Assembly (NCBI GenBank): GCA_024811115.1
Contig: JAKOGH010000683.1
Span: forward strand, 92,893 to 156,892
Direction of reading: 5' to 3'
From: Terana coerulea
Taxonomy: Eukaryota; Basidiomycota; Agaricomycetes; Polyporales; Phanerochaetaceae
DNA length: 64,000 nt
Shown here: one piece after another, positions 47,654-58,010 of the stretch
Layout of the letters: every line of letters begins with the position of its first letter
How positions within the stretch are numbered: position 1 is the stretch's first letter
Notes under the pieces: model-generated
The model's database searches: none
What the model was told of the DNA's origin: nothing
The model's input: only the letters and a program-made list of their open reading frames with translations
Position numbers and translations under genes: made by a program

Positions 47654-49146
47654 GTGCTGAACAGCTGTCTCTTCCGGTACGTATCCCTTGCGCATTTGAC
47701 AATGTCTTCGTTGCCAACCTGTTTCCTTAGAATCCCGCACACGGAACGCCTCGCGCAGGTACTGCAAAGACGAGTGGCAATATGGGGTAAAACGGTCCTC
47801 ATACACATTCATACTGCTTCTCAGGCTCACGCATCCTCTCGTGTGCGCAGCTCACAGACTACGGTGTACGATATGCCGCAAGAAGTCATAGACCGCATCA
47901 TCGGCTGGGCGGGAGAGGACTGGGGTCTTCGTACCCAGACTGGCATGCAAGCTTGTGCTCTCACGCACAGGTCGTGGACGCCCGCAGCACAGAAGATTCT
48001 ACTACACCAACTATCACTAGACTTCGACGGTGCTCATGAAAATTTAGAGGCGCTCGCCGACTCTACAGCTTGTCAGTACTTCCGGAAATTGACCGTGGGT
48101 TCGCTCCCACCGCCGGGCGAGACTCCTCCCGACATGGATTTGTGGAAACTCATTCCTCGCTTTACACGGCTCGACTCGCTATGCCTGGATTTCCTACACT
48201 GGCCCGGGTGCGACATGCAGAGGAGAGATGTGTTGCTCTCCAAGTTCGGCAGGACTGTCACCCATCTCGAGCTCTGGAACTGCTGGTTCCAAGACATCCA
48301 CCACTTCAAACTCTTCCTTTCCGCATTTCCACGCGTCACGTACCTGGAGCTTACCGGTCTAAGCCTCTTCCCCCAAGACGAACAGTCCGACCCTATGGAG
48401 GACTGTGTGCAACGTCTCCAACAGCTCAAAGGTCTAACAAGAGACGCACCGCCTGCGAATACTCTGCGCAGCCTTCATATAGATTGGGATTATTTTGATG
48501 AAGCTTACAACCTGGACCATGAGCACATAACCGGGTCATGGTTATCAGAGTTATCCTCGGAGTTGAGCAAAGGTCTGCATTTCACATGGCGCTCGAGAAA
48601 TCAGCTCCGCAGGCTACCCTGGTACCTCCGCGCGTTGGGTCCCGCCATCGTCGACCTGGATATCAATATGACAGCAGTACCTGTCACCACACAAAGTACG
48701 TCTGACGATGCTCTTTCACCGTTGCTGCATCTCACTGCCTGTTTCACCTATTAGCGGATTTTATGTTGCAAACTTGTACCCAAATCGGGACCATCGTGCT
48801 CTCGGGCTGGCTATACGGACCAACTGGCACCGGGCCCGAACCCCTCGGTGATCAATCCTGGGTTTCCAACCTGCTGGCTCAGGTCCGCTCGCCTCACGTA
48901 AGGAAGGTCAAGCTTCTTCTAGACTGCAAGACGCCAGACCATCTCTCGTCCCTGGATTTCAGGAGGATAGACGAAATTTTCGCACAAGCCCTATTCCAGG
49001 ACACGGTGCTCAACGTGCACCTCAGGTCGCATCCCGAGGTAGCAGTGGATGGAACGCGCGCGCAGGAGCAAATGGCGGCGGAGGTCCGAGAGCGGCTGCC
49101 GGGAACGCTGACGAGGAGGAGGCTCGAGGTCGCATTCGCGGATTGA
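47654..49146 (+). CDS. F-box/LRR-like protein, duplicated copy 1
   Basis: F-box (VYDMPQEVIDRIIGWAG), then ACALTHRSWTPAAQKILLHQ and LRR-like strands: KLIPRFTRLDSLCLDFL, VTHLELWNCWFQDIHHF, LFLSAFPRVTYLELTGL, LRALGPAIVDLDINM. An intron (48696-48754) precedes the second part (CTQIGTIVLSGWLYGPTG, SSLDFRRIDEIFAQALFQD, LPGTLTRRRLEV). Presumed substrate adaptor of an SCF ubiquitin ligase; target unknown. The frame is open from 47654, but the copy-2-like first intron would give the wrong phase here (one base fewer than copy 2 just before VYDMPQE), so the true N-terminus is unclear. Tandem duplicate of 50506-51877. Confidence 0.85.
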
Positions 49147-49491
49147 GAGGGCGTCTCATAGATCTGACTTTCCCGGGTGGTTATGTCGCAAATTCAACAT
49201 TATCCCGGACAAATCTGCCTGCTTGCTCCCTTGCATGCTTTCTCGCGCTGCTATGCTTGCCATGGCACCGTTATTAATATTTCACACGGCATAAATTAGG
49301 TGTTGCGCTCGGCCCGCTGACCGTCGGAGTGCCTGTCTTCACCCTTCTCCACCCTTCTTTTCACGCCCTTTACGACTTTTCACGATTTGACTCTCATCAG
49401 TCTGTAGGTTCTCGAGTGACTCCGCGGGTCGTTTCTCGAAGGCCTCGACGCTTTTGTATGCTGATACTGTTCCGCTTGCTTCTCATATTTA

Positions 49492-50108
49492 GACATGAAT
49501 AGTGATGTGCCGGCCCGGCCTCAGGCCGTCAAGCCGTCAAAGCCGAGCCGTCTCAGGCCGGGCCAAGCCGGGCTTTGAGCAATGGCTCAATAGGGCCCAA
49601 AGCCCGGCTTGAGCGAAAGCCGGGCCTTACCAGGCCGTCAGGCCGCGGCCTCGCAGTGGGCGCACAGAGGGCACTGTGTCGCGGTAATACAGCTGTATAT
49701 CAGAATATGTAAGCTATAGTTTATTATAAGGGGCAAAACTCACGTTTGCACAGTATGTTGGTGCCAATAGGCACGCCGCCATGGTCGACGTGTTGGGCGC
49801 TAACGCGACTGATGCACGTAGAGCTGTCTCGGGACGTGCAATTGGCGTGCATATCTACGTTCAGTGAGTGTTTAATCACTCGATATGATGACTATACAAC
49901 TTACTATGCCTACGAGAACTGCCCTGGTAGCGTTGAACTTTGGCCATCTTGCAGGTACCAAGCCGCGGCTTGGGCCGTGCAAAGCCGGAGCCGGGCCTTG
50001 GTCACGGCTCAAAGCCCGCTCACGTCTGGGTTGGGCCGTCAGCCCTACAAGCCGGGCCGAAGCCGCGGCTTTCAGGCCGGGCCGGGCCGGCACATCACTA
50101 GACATGAA
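49492..50108. mobile_element. hAT-type MITE (601 bp) with 8-bp target-site duplication
   Basis: The element spans 49500-50100. Its ends are perfect inverted repeats starting TAGTGATGTGCCGGCCCGGC (one further base also matches). It is flanked by the direct repeat GACATGAA (49492-49499 and 50101-50108). 8-bp duplications and TAGTG-type ends are typical of hAT elements. The interior is very GC-rich with many GGCC words and encodes no transposase, so it is non-autonomous. The copy-1 unit at 46480-46500 shows the uninterrupted flank. The perfect ends suggest recent insertion. Confidence 0.9.
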
Positions 50109-50505
50109 CTCTCATTTTCATCTCACTCAAGTATTGGCCTACCTCGCGGTATCTGCGTCCCAATCTCTAAGTCGCTGCTTGAGTTCTGAGGAAAGAAACG
50201 AGCCAGCGGGCGTCATTTGGCCATGGTTGAACATTTCAGATACGTTCTCCGTTGAAGGTGTCCAGATAGTCCGACGCATGTGAAGCCGATGCTACATCAG
50301 CGGCAGAACGGATCTTCCCGCACGCCACAAAGCCGCCCATGGAACGCAGGCAGCTCTCACTTGTCAACGCACCACCACAGTGCTGTGCAGCTGTCTCGTC
50401 CGGTGCGCATCCTTGTATTCCTTGGCAATGTCTTCGTTGCTGAACTGTTTTATTAGAAGTCCAACTACGGAACGCCTCGCGCAAGTACCGCAAAACACAA
50501 GCAAT

Positions 50506-51877
50506 ATGAGGTAAGTAACACAGTTCCCACACACATTCACACTGCTTTCCAGGCTTACGCGTGCCTTCTGTGTGGGCAGTCCACAGACTACGGTGTACGA
50601 TATGCCACAAGAAGTCATAGATCGCATCATCGACTGGGCTGGAGATGACTGGGACGAATATAGTGGGTCGGAGACTATGCAAGCTTGCGCTCTCACACAC
50701 AGGTCTTGGACGCCCGCAGCACAGACGATTCTACTGCGCGAGCTATGGCTGCGCTACGATGGTACCCGTGCAGATGAAGACCCAGAGCCGCTCGCCAACT
50801 CTACGGCTTCTCGGTATCTCCGGAAATTGACAGTGAATTTGCCCCCACCACCGGGCGAGACACCTCCCCATCCAGACTCGGATTTGTGGTGGAAAGTCAT
50901 TCCTCGTTTCACGCGGCTCGATTCGCTGCAACTGAGGAACATTCGCTGGACCAAGTACGATATGCAGAGCAGAGATGCGCTGCTCTCCACATTCTGCAAG
51001 ACTGTCACCCGTCTGCAGCTCTGGCACTGCTGGTTCCAAGACATCCTCGACTTTCAACTCTTCCTTTCCGCATTTCCTAATGTCACGGACCTGGAGCTTG
51101 CCGGTCTATGCTTCTATCACAACGAGCAACCCAACCCAATGGAGGACCATACGCATGGTCTCAAAGACCTCGAAGGTCTAACGACAGACGCACCGTCTGC
51201 AAATGTTCTGCGTAGCCTCTACATGGATTGGCATTATTTTCTTACAAATCTTCCCTTCGATCATGGGCATATAACCATACCATGGTTGTCGACCGTTTCC
51301 TCGAAGTGGACCGAAGGCCTGCAGTTTAGATGGTGGTCAAGGATGGAGCTCCATAGTCTGCCATTGTACCTTCGCGCGTTGGCTTCCGTTATCGTTGATT
51401 TGGATATTAATATGACAATGGTCTCTTCCACAGCACAAAGTAGGTCTGACAATGTTCTTCCATCATTGTGATATCTCATTGCTCATTTTATCAGCGGACT
51501 TTCTGCTGCAAAGTTGTACTCGCATCAGAACCATCACGCTTTCTGGCCACCTTTGTGGGCCTGTGGACTGGGGTATACCCCTTGGCGATCAGTCTTGGGT
51601 TCCCAACCTGCTGGCCCAGGTCCGCTCGCTTTGCGTCGGGAAGGTCAAACTTCTTCTTAAATCCGAGACGCCAGAGCATCTGTCGCTCCTGGACTTCAGG
51701 AGGATAGATGAAATCTTTGCCCAAGACCTATTCCGGGAGACGGTGCTCAATGTGCACCTCATGCATCTCGAGGTAGCAGAGGATGGAGCGCGAGTGCAGG
51801 AGCAGATTATGGCGGAGATCCGACAGCGGCTGCCGAGAACATTGACGAGGAACAGGCTCAAGGTTACTTGCACGTAG
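50506..51877 (+). CDS. F-box/LRR-like protein, duplicated copy 2
   Basis: Proposed exons 50506-50510 (ATG plus two bases), 50553-51439 and 51495-51877. F-box: VYDMPQEVIDRIIDWAG. Downstream: ACALTHRSWTPAAQTILLRE, PPPPGETPPHPDSDLWW, VIPRFTRLDSLQLRN, LFLSAFPNVTDLELAGL, LRALASVIVDLDINM, then ADFLLQSCTRIRTITLSGHL and LLDFRRIDEIFAQDLFRET. Same layout as copy 1. Differences are spread over the gene, so the duplication is not very recent. The 5-nt coding first exon is inferred from a matching donor/acceptor and phase. Likely SCF adaptor; target unknown. Confidence 0.85.
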
Positions 51878-52456
51878 TGAGAGCTGAGGGGGCTTCATGG
51901 TTTTGATTTCGCGGTCGATTCTCTTGCAGATACAACACCGTCCAGGGTGGGACAATATGCCTTCTCAATCCCATGCATGCTTTCTCGGCCGCTATGCTTG
52001 CTCTGGTCATTTTGTACGACATAAGTCAGGTGTTCCATCTCTGTTCAATTTTTAAGCCTTGAATTGTCTGTAGCCTAACCCATTTAAAAGATGGAATGCT
52101 CCTCAAACAGCTTTGCCACCGCTAGTACTTGAGTACCGAGTACTGAACCTTGGTACTGTACATTAATGACCTGACAGGGTGTCACACGTCACAGGGAGTC
52201 CCGCCTGTCTGCTATCCGGGTTTTTGTCACTGGTCACAGAGGGGTCCGCCAGTTTGTGACAGATAAGTCCTTACCCCCAAATTTTTGAGCATGCGGCGCA
52301 TTGAGCCTTCTTTCCCACTCGATGCTCACAAATGGCGTATTCATGGTAGATGCTGCACAATAACAGCCAAATAACGGTGAGTAAACACCAAATTTGGCTC
52401 CAGACAGCCCACTCACCACCGGTCTCTGGACACATGTCACAGGCCCTCGACTCTGC
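51878..52456. other. Intergenic region before the repeat block
   Basis: About 580 bp after F-box copy 2. Includes TACTTGAGTACCGAGTACTG and GGTGTCACACGTCACAGG-like repeats but no gene. Confidence 0.4.
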
Positions 52457-52824
52457 TAGTAATAGGCAGGGGTTCGCAAACCCTCCGAGGGTTAAGGGTA
52501 AGGGTACAGAGGGTAAGGGTAAGGGTTGAGGAAAGTTAACCCTTGTCTGGCAGGGGTCTGTATTCAAGCATTAGGCATATTGCTAGAGAGGGCTGCAAGT
52601 GTTGTAAGTGCTTTCTATACCAATGCAAGCCACTTAAATAGAAGACTGACATTATAAGTAAGTGGGAAAAGGCACTTAAAGCACTATTTTCAGCCTATTT
52701 TGGCAAGGGTTTAAAGGGTAGCCCTCAACCCTTACCCTTCATGAGGGTAAGGGTATTGGAGGGTAAGGGTAAGGGTTGCCCTCTGAGCATAGAGGGTTTA
52801 CCCTTGCCAATCACTAGACTCTGC
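52449..52824. mobile_element. hAT-type MITE of a second family, copy 1 (360 bp)
   Basis: Element 52457-52816, flanked by the perfect 8-bp duplication GACTCTGC (52449-52456, 52817-52824). Ends are imperfect inverted repeats (TAGTAATAGGCAGGGGTT and, inverted, TAGTGATTGGCAAGGGTA). The interior is full of GGGTAA/TTACCC words that mimic telomere repeats. No coding capacity. Confidence 0.88.
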
Positions 52825-53003
52825 CACTGCTCATTCGGATCATTGCAAAAATGTCACTTACAACCGGCCCCTGTCAGGGTCATTAATGTACAGTATGTTG
52901 ACCTCAGGCTCTTATTCAGCAGTGAGTACTCAGCCCCAGACTCCTAAAACCTGTCACTCGATGGACAAAGCAGAGCTGCTTTATCCCGCCCGATTTGTAG
53001 AAG

Positions 53004-53286
53004 TGCAGCACATACAGCGGCGTACACTCCTACCAAAGCCTAGAGGAAGCTAGGATGGTTACCTATCTGTAGGTTGGTAGATACACACGTTAGTGGGTTG
53101 AGGGTTGTAAGAGTCTTATTATATATGGCGCAGAGAGCTGCCTTATATACGATACAGAGTGGCTGTACTACAAATAGACACAAATAGATACCAGGACAAT
53201 AGACAATAGGCATCGTCATAGTGGAACCTGGTAGAACAATAGAGAAGATGTGAGCTGAGCGCTTATAGCACCTATCTGACTCAACA
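53004..53286 (-). repeat. copia 3' LTR
   Basis: Reads TGTTGAG...TGCA on the minus strand; pairs with 60188-60471. The purine tract (GGTCAGGAGGAG on the minus strand) lies directly inside it at 53287-53298. Confidence 0.88.
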
Positions 53287-53333
53287 CTCCTCCTGACCTA
53301 GCACAGCGTATTGCCTGCACTGGTTTAGTTGCG

Positions 53334-54649
53334 CTAGTTAGCAGCGATGTAAAGTCCGAGCATTGGTCGGAACTTCTCAATCTTAACCCTGCCCAGATTC
53401 TTGGTAAATATATCTGCGGGGTTGTCAACACTAAGTACGAAGAGTACTTCAATGTGGCCAGCTTCGACAACATTGTGGATGTAGTGGTAGTGAATGTCAA
53501 TGTGCTTGGTGCGCTTTTCGGTGACGGGATTTTCTGAAACGAATAGAGCGCCCTGGTTATCGCTGCAGATGGGTACTTTCTCGAAGTTGTAACCAAGTTC
53601 AGAGAGGATGTTTCGAATCCACATGACTTCTTGGGAGCAGTCGCTAAGTGCCATGTATTCGGCATCTTTAGTCGACGTTGCTACGGACTTCTGTGCGAAA
53701 GAGCTCAGTTAAAGGCTCCTCCTGCAAGCATCAGCAGGAAGCCAGTCTGAGAGCAACGGTTGGAAGCAGCCACCCAATTTGCATCGGTATACACTACCAA
53801 GCCTAACCAGGAAGAGCTGTCGTACTCGAGGGTGTAGTTACAAGTGCCTGACAGGTAGCGGCAGATATACAGCGCTCTGTTTAGGTGGTCTTCAGATGGG
53901 TTTGCACTGAACTGTGCGAGCTTTGTGACAGCGTACGCAATGTCCGGGTTGTATACCGAGCATGATATAAAGTAGTGAGCCTATCACAATTTGGAAACGG
54001 CTCTGGCGAGCTTTGTTTAGCTCTCCTTCATTTGGTTGAGGAATATATCCCTCAGGAAGGCGGAGTCTTTGCCATTTTGGCATTGGTCTGGCCACAGCGT
54101 TTGAGTACTTTATCAAAGTAGGCACATTGATCAATTATGATCTTGTCGCCCGACTTCGTTGTATGCGCATGCGCAGAAACTTCTTTATGTCACCTATGTC
54201 ACGACACTCCCACCGTTGCATGAAGGACTCCTTTTCTTGGAGTACTTTTGCCTTGCTACGTTCGGCAAATATAGTGTCATCAACATAGACTACAGCAATG
54301 ACCATATTGTTGCCTGTGCCTTTGACGTATACACTAGCATCGAACTTCAGTTTTTTGAAGCTGAGCTCAGCCATAGACTCACTAAGGGCTTTCCATCAGG
54401 ACAGTCCTGCCTGCTTAAGCCCGTAAAGGGGCGCTGACAGAGACAAAGCACCATGTGCTTTTTCCCTTGAGCAAGAAAGCCATCGGGTTGTTCCATGTAG
54501 ATCTCCTCGTCTAACAGTCCATACAGATATGCATTGCGCACATTGAGGCCGGTGAGGAAGAAGCCTTCGAGTGCTGCAAGGGCAAGTACAAATCTAACGG
54601 TTTCAAACCGTACGACTGGAGAAGATTTTGTCGTAGTCAATTCCCTCAA
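53334..54649 (-). pseudogene. copia reverse transcriptase and RNase H, broken
   Basis: RT pieces: LAALEGFFLTGLNVRNAYLY, GLLDEEIYMEQPDGF and the active-site VVYVDDTIFAE. RNase H pieces: ICSDNQGALFVSENP, KRTKHIDIHYHYI and NPADIFTKNL. They lie in different frames separated by stops (around 53660-54130 and near 54350), so no polymerase can be made from this copy. The order on the minus strand after the integrase is that of Ty1/copia elements. Confidence 0.9.
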
Positions 54650-55805
54650 TCTGAGAGAAGCTGCGAGCTACAAGTTGCGCTTTCTTTCAACTATCTGACT
54701 TCTCATCAAAAACCCATTGGTTCTTAATGACACATTTGCCTTTCGGCCACGCGGGGCGAAGTTTGAACACGCCTCTTTGCTCAATGCATCGAGCTTGTCT
54801 TTGCATGCAGTACACCATTCTACCTGCTGTTTTACAGGCAGGCAGTTTATGTCACGTAAAGTCCAGTCTCGGACTGAAGACTTTGTTGCGCCAGGATCAA
54901 CTGCTTAGGCAAGCAAATAATTGTAGAAATTTACTCCTCCTTCCCAGCACAGTTGTGCCAGTACGTCATCCTGACACTGGGCTTTCGCCCAGTGTCTCCA
55001 GTGGGCTCAGTGATATCCAGAACAGGTTTGAGCTGTTCGGATGTAGAAGGGCTAGCAGGACGTGTGGCAGAAACACTGTTGGGCTGCTTGCTAGACTGAC
55101 CACGCCTTGGTAGCTAACCTTAGTGGGCTTGGTCTGGCCAGTCTGCTTTTTCCAACTATAGATACCTTTATCAGCACCTAAAATCTGTGACGGTGCTTGT
55201 GACTGGTCATACACAGAGCCTAGATTTCTGACTGGGATCCTCCATTTGTGAGTACTTACGCTGCAGCCGGCAGATAACTGGAGGTGCTAGTGCTCATGAT
55301 CTACTGCAGGTGGTGTCGCCTTCGCTGACAAGGTGGACTTGGGCTACGCCCCAACAGGGGCTCAGGGGTTAAACTGTCGTTTAACCTGCTCAGTCTCTTT
55401 TGTTGAAAGGAGAGTTAGTATGAGGTGCAGCTCGCTGTTTAGGCGGTGGCGCATTATCGTCACTATCATCTGATTCTGCACCTTGCAAAGACTCACCGTC
55501 TTTCGCATTGTTGGTGTTTTCGCGTAGGCCGGATCAGGCCGTGCGGGCATTTTACCGTCAGGACACTTAGGAAACAAGTTTCGCACCACTCAACTTGAGT
55601 TGAGCAAAATACAACATTGTTAGGTTCTCTCATAAAGGTCCAACTGTGCTCGTCGTGTCCAATGTATGTCATTATTTCAGACTTAGGCTGTAGTTTGTTC
55701 TTTCGAGCGTCGGCAGGGATAAAGACCCATGCACCGCAGCCAAACACATGGATATTATCAACGCGTGGTTTTCACCCATGAGTGCCTCATAGAGCATAAC
55801 CTATT

Positions 55806-56529
55806 TTAATCGTAAACGAGAGTGCAGTTGTAAAGTACTGTAGCATGCATAACCGCAAATTCCCACCACAAAGGAGGAATGCAAGCTGTGAAGCGCATAG
55901 CCTCAGCTTTGTCTATGAGGGTTTGATTGAACCACTCAGCGCGCCCATTCTGCTGTGGAGTATATGAAATGCTAGTCAGAATTTTAATCCCTGCGTCCTC
56001 TAGCATTTGAATGAATGTGTTTGACTTGTATTCTCCCCTTGCATCCAACATCCAGCTCTTGACACTAACTTTATGCTGGTTTTTAACCATAGCAAGGAAG
56101 TTCTTTGTTGCTTGGATGGCGACGGATTTTAGCCTTAGGCAAATAATCCATGCATGTGACATATAATCATCAACAAAGGTGATGATGTACTTGTGCCGGT
56201 GATATGAATCAACTGGAAATTCCTTCAAGTCACTGTGAATGAGCTCAAAAGGTCGCAATGCTTGTCGGTGTCGGCGGGAATGAGCAATTGTGCATCTTTC
56301 CTTGTGCGCAGCCAAAGCAGGGTGAATCCGACTTGTTATAGTTGAAATCAGGACATTCTATTGTTGCTGACGGAAGGTGACATAGAATCTGCTCAGAGGG
56401 GTGTCCAAAACATCTATGCATTATTTTGTGCGAGACCAGCGCAAGGCTGTCTCGGTCAATGTCTAAATAGTACACCGTTGCATTTTGGATAAAGTGGCAC
56501 AAATTGCAATAATTCCCGGTGATTATCAC
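55806..56529 (-). pseudogene. copia integrase, broken
   Basis: Zinc-binding segment with paired His and Cys (HRCFGHPSEQILCHL, CFGCAQGK), then catalytic core pieces FELIHSDLKEFPVDSY, YIITFVDDYMSHAWI, LDARGEYKSNTF and TPQQNGRAEWFNQT, providing the D-D-E positions. The zinc and core parts are in different frames. The second Asp sits in an LDARGEY context instead of the usual SDNGGEY, and downstream pieces to 55360 are degenerate. Confidence 0.85.
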
Positions 56530-56767
56530 CGTCTAGGATTTTAAGAGTAGTTGTATCACCCTCAATTAACCAGTTCTAACGTAGCAACTGTCCAAGCGAG
56601 ATGAGATTTATGTCCTTCTGTGAAGGCATGAGTTAAACATTTTTAGTAAGACTTTAATTGTTCTGCTTGTTGTGCTAGGGCAATAGTTGATGACAGAGTC
56701 ACCTTTCTCAGAGATAGTTACATGCCCATTAGCCGTTTAAACGATAATTGGGTCAATGTCGCGTAAG

Positions 56768-57124
56768 TAGTGATTGGCAAGGGTAAACCCTCCATGCTTA
56801 GAGGCTAACCCTTACCCTTACCCTTCAAAACCCTTACCCTCATGAAGGGTAAGGGCTGGGGATACCCTTCAAACCCTTGCCAAAATGGGCAGAAAATGGT
56901 GCTTTGAGTGCTTTTTTCATTCAATCATAATGTCAGCCTTCTTTTGAGTAGCTTGCATTGATATAGAAAGCACTCACAATACTTGCAGCTCTATCCAGCA
57001 ACATGTCTGCTATTTGAATGCAGACCCCTGCCAGACAAGGGTTAACTTTTCCCAACCCTTACCCTTACCCTCCATACCCTTACCCTTAACCCTCCAAGGG
57101 TTTGCAAACCCCTGCCTATCACTA
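56768..57124. mobile_element. hAT-type MITE of the second family, copy 2, inverted
   Basis: Same family as 52457-52816 in reverse orientation: starts TAGTGATTGGCAAGGGTAAA and ends CCCCTGCCTATCACTA, with GGGTAA/TTACCC-rich interior. Inserted in the copia protease region. Flanks (CGCGTAAG / CGCTCGTAAG) are only an imperfect duplication. Confidence 0.8.
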
Positions 57125-57388
57125 CGCTCGTAAGTTGCGCAGTAAACTTCTCTGACTGGTGAAGTAGAATGATGCTCCAGAATCGAGCAGCCAATCACTT
57201 GATTTTGCAAGGTTTTTACCTTTGCAACTCTGACATGCGTTAAATAGCTTATTGTGCACACATTGATCTGGTAATTGAAGGAAACCTGCTTCATTCAATA
57301 TAGTAGCATACATGTGGTATCTACTGCTTAGTTCAGCCCGCCGAGACACTGCACAATCAGCTGCAAGGTTTTGGTAAGTGTAATGCAC
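57125..57388 (-). pseudogene. copia Gag end / protease fragment
   Basis: Contains ACQSCKGKNLAKSSDWLLDS and GASFYFTSQRSLLRNL: the DSGAS catalytic motif of the copia aspartic protease. The MITE at 56768-57124 cuts it on the downstream side. On the other side an LTR-like block separates it from gag. Confidence 0.8.
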
Positions 57389-57494
57389 AAGTGCAGAGTT
57401 AGAAGGGACTTACTCAAAGTACGCATTGATGATGTCCTGATGGATCTCTCAATCATCCATCAGGCATCCGTGGTCATCAAGGTCGCCGTCACTG

Positions 57495-57971
57495 TCTATC
57501 ACAAAACTACAATACTCACCTGCTGGGATGACTTGAAAGAGGTGAGGAAAGCAGAGGGGCTTGAGTAGAGCTAGTAGAGTGAATATGAATCAACAATGTT
57601 GTTGAGTTTGGGGGTTTAGCCCACAGACCAGCCTCTTTATATACATGTGTAGAGGGCCCCAGACACTATTTAAGACTTCCAATACTATATGCTGACTGAT
57701 ACAGTTAGGTGATGTCTGACTAAGGCTCCAGAGCATACCACTGCTCTAACTCTTTTATCAGATCAGACCTAGCTATCATGCTAACATCAACACTATTTAG
57801 ATGTCCTAATCGAGCTACTGACACTACTAGTCCATGATGTCATACTGACATCATACTGAGGTCATAGTCAGAACAGTTCCAGACCTGAGTCCTGGATCCT
57901 ACGTCCGTATAAGGCATATCCCTGATGTCCATGTGACAAGCACATGGCAAACTGATCTAGTGTCTTATAAC
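57495..57971 (-). repeat. LTR-like block of a second element, copy 1 (inverted to 60472-60945)
   Basis: On the minus strand it begins TGTTATAAGACACTAGATC and ends near TTTTGTGATAG, matching 60472-60945 in opposite orientation. TG start and length (about 480 bp) suggest an LTR. No clean target duplication found. Confidence 0.65.
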
Positions 57972-58010
57972 ACTGTGTGACGACTTGGTGACATGTCCCG
58001 TAAATTAATG

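Larger units (their letters stand above)
46305..49300. repeat. Duplicated unit, copy 1 (OPI3 3' flank + F-box gene)
   Basis: Sequence from 46305 (starting about 40 bp after the OPI3 stop; CTGACCGTCGGAG, TCTCATCAGTCTGTAGGTT, CGGCAGAACGG) and the F-box gene recur in the same order from 49310. Copy 1 has about 900 bp (about 46695-47610) absent from copy 2. Confidence 0.8.
49310..51877. repeat. Duplicated unit, copy 2 (interrupted by a MITE)
   Basis: Repeats 46305-49146 in order: OPI3 3'-flank-derived sequence (49316-49499 and 50101-50340) and the F-box gene. The 601-bp element at 49500-50100 splits the flank part. Confidence 0.8.

Noticed and set aside
52480..52790. Telomere-like GGGTAA arrays suggesting an interstitial telomere
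   Set aside because: They lie inside an element with inverted ends and an 8-bp target duplication, and recur in a second copy; they are part of a MITE.
57371..57568. Plus-strand frame in the copia/LTR junction
   Set aside because: Overlaps the antisense of the element; not a host gene.
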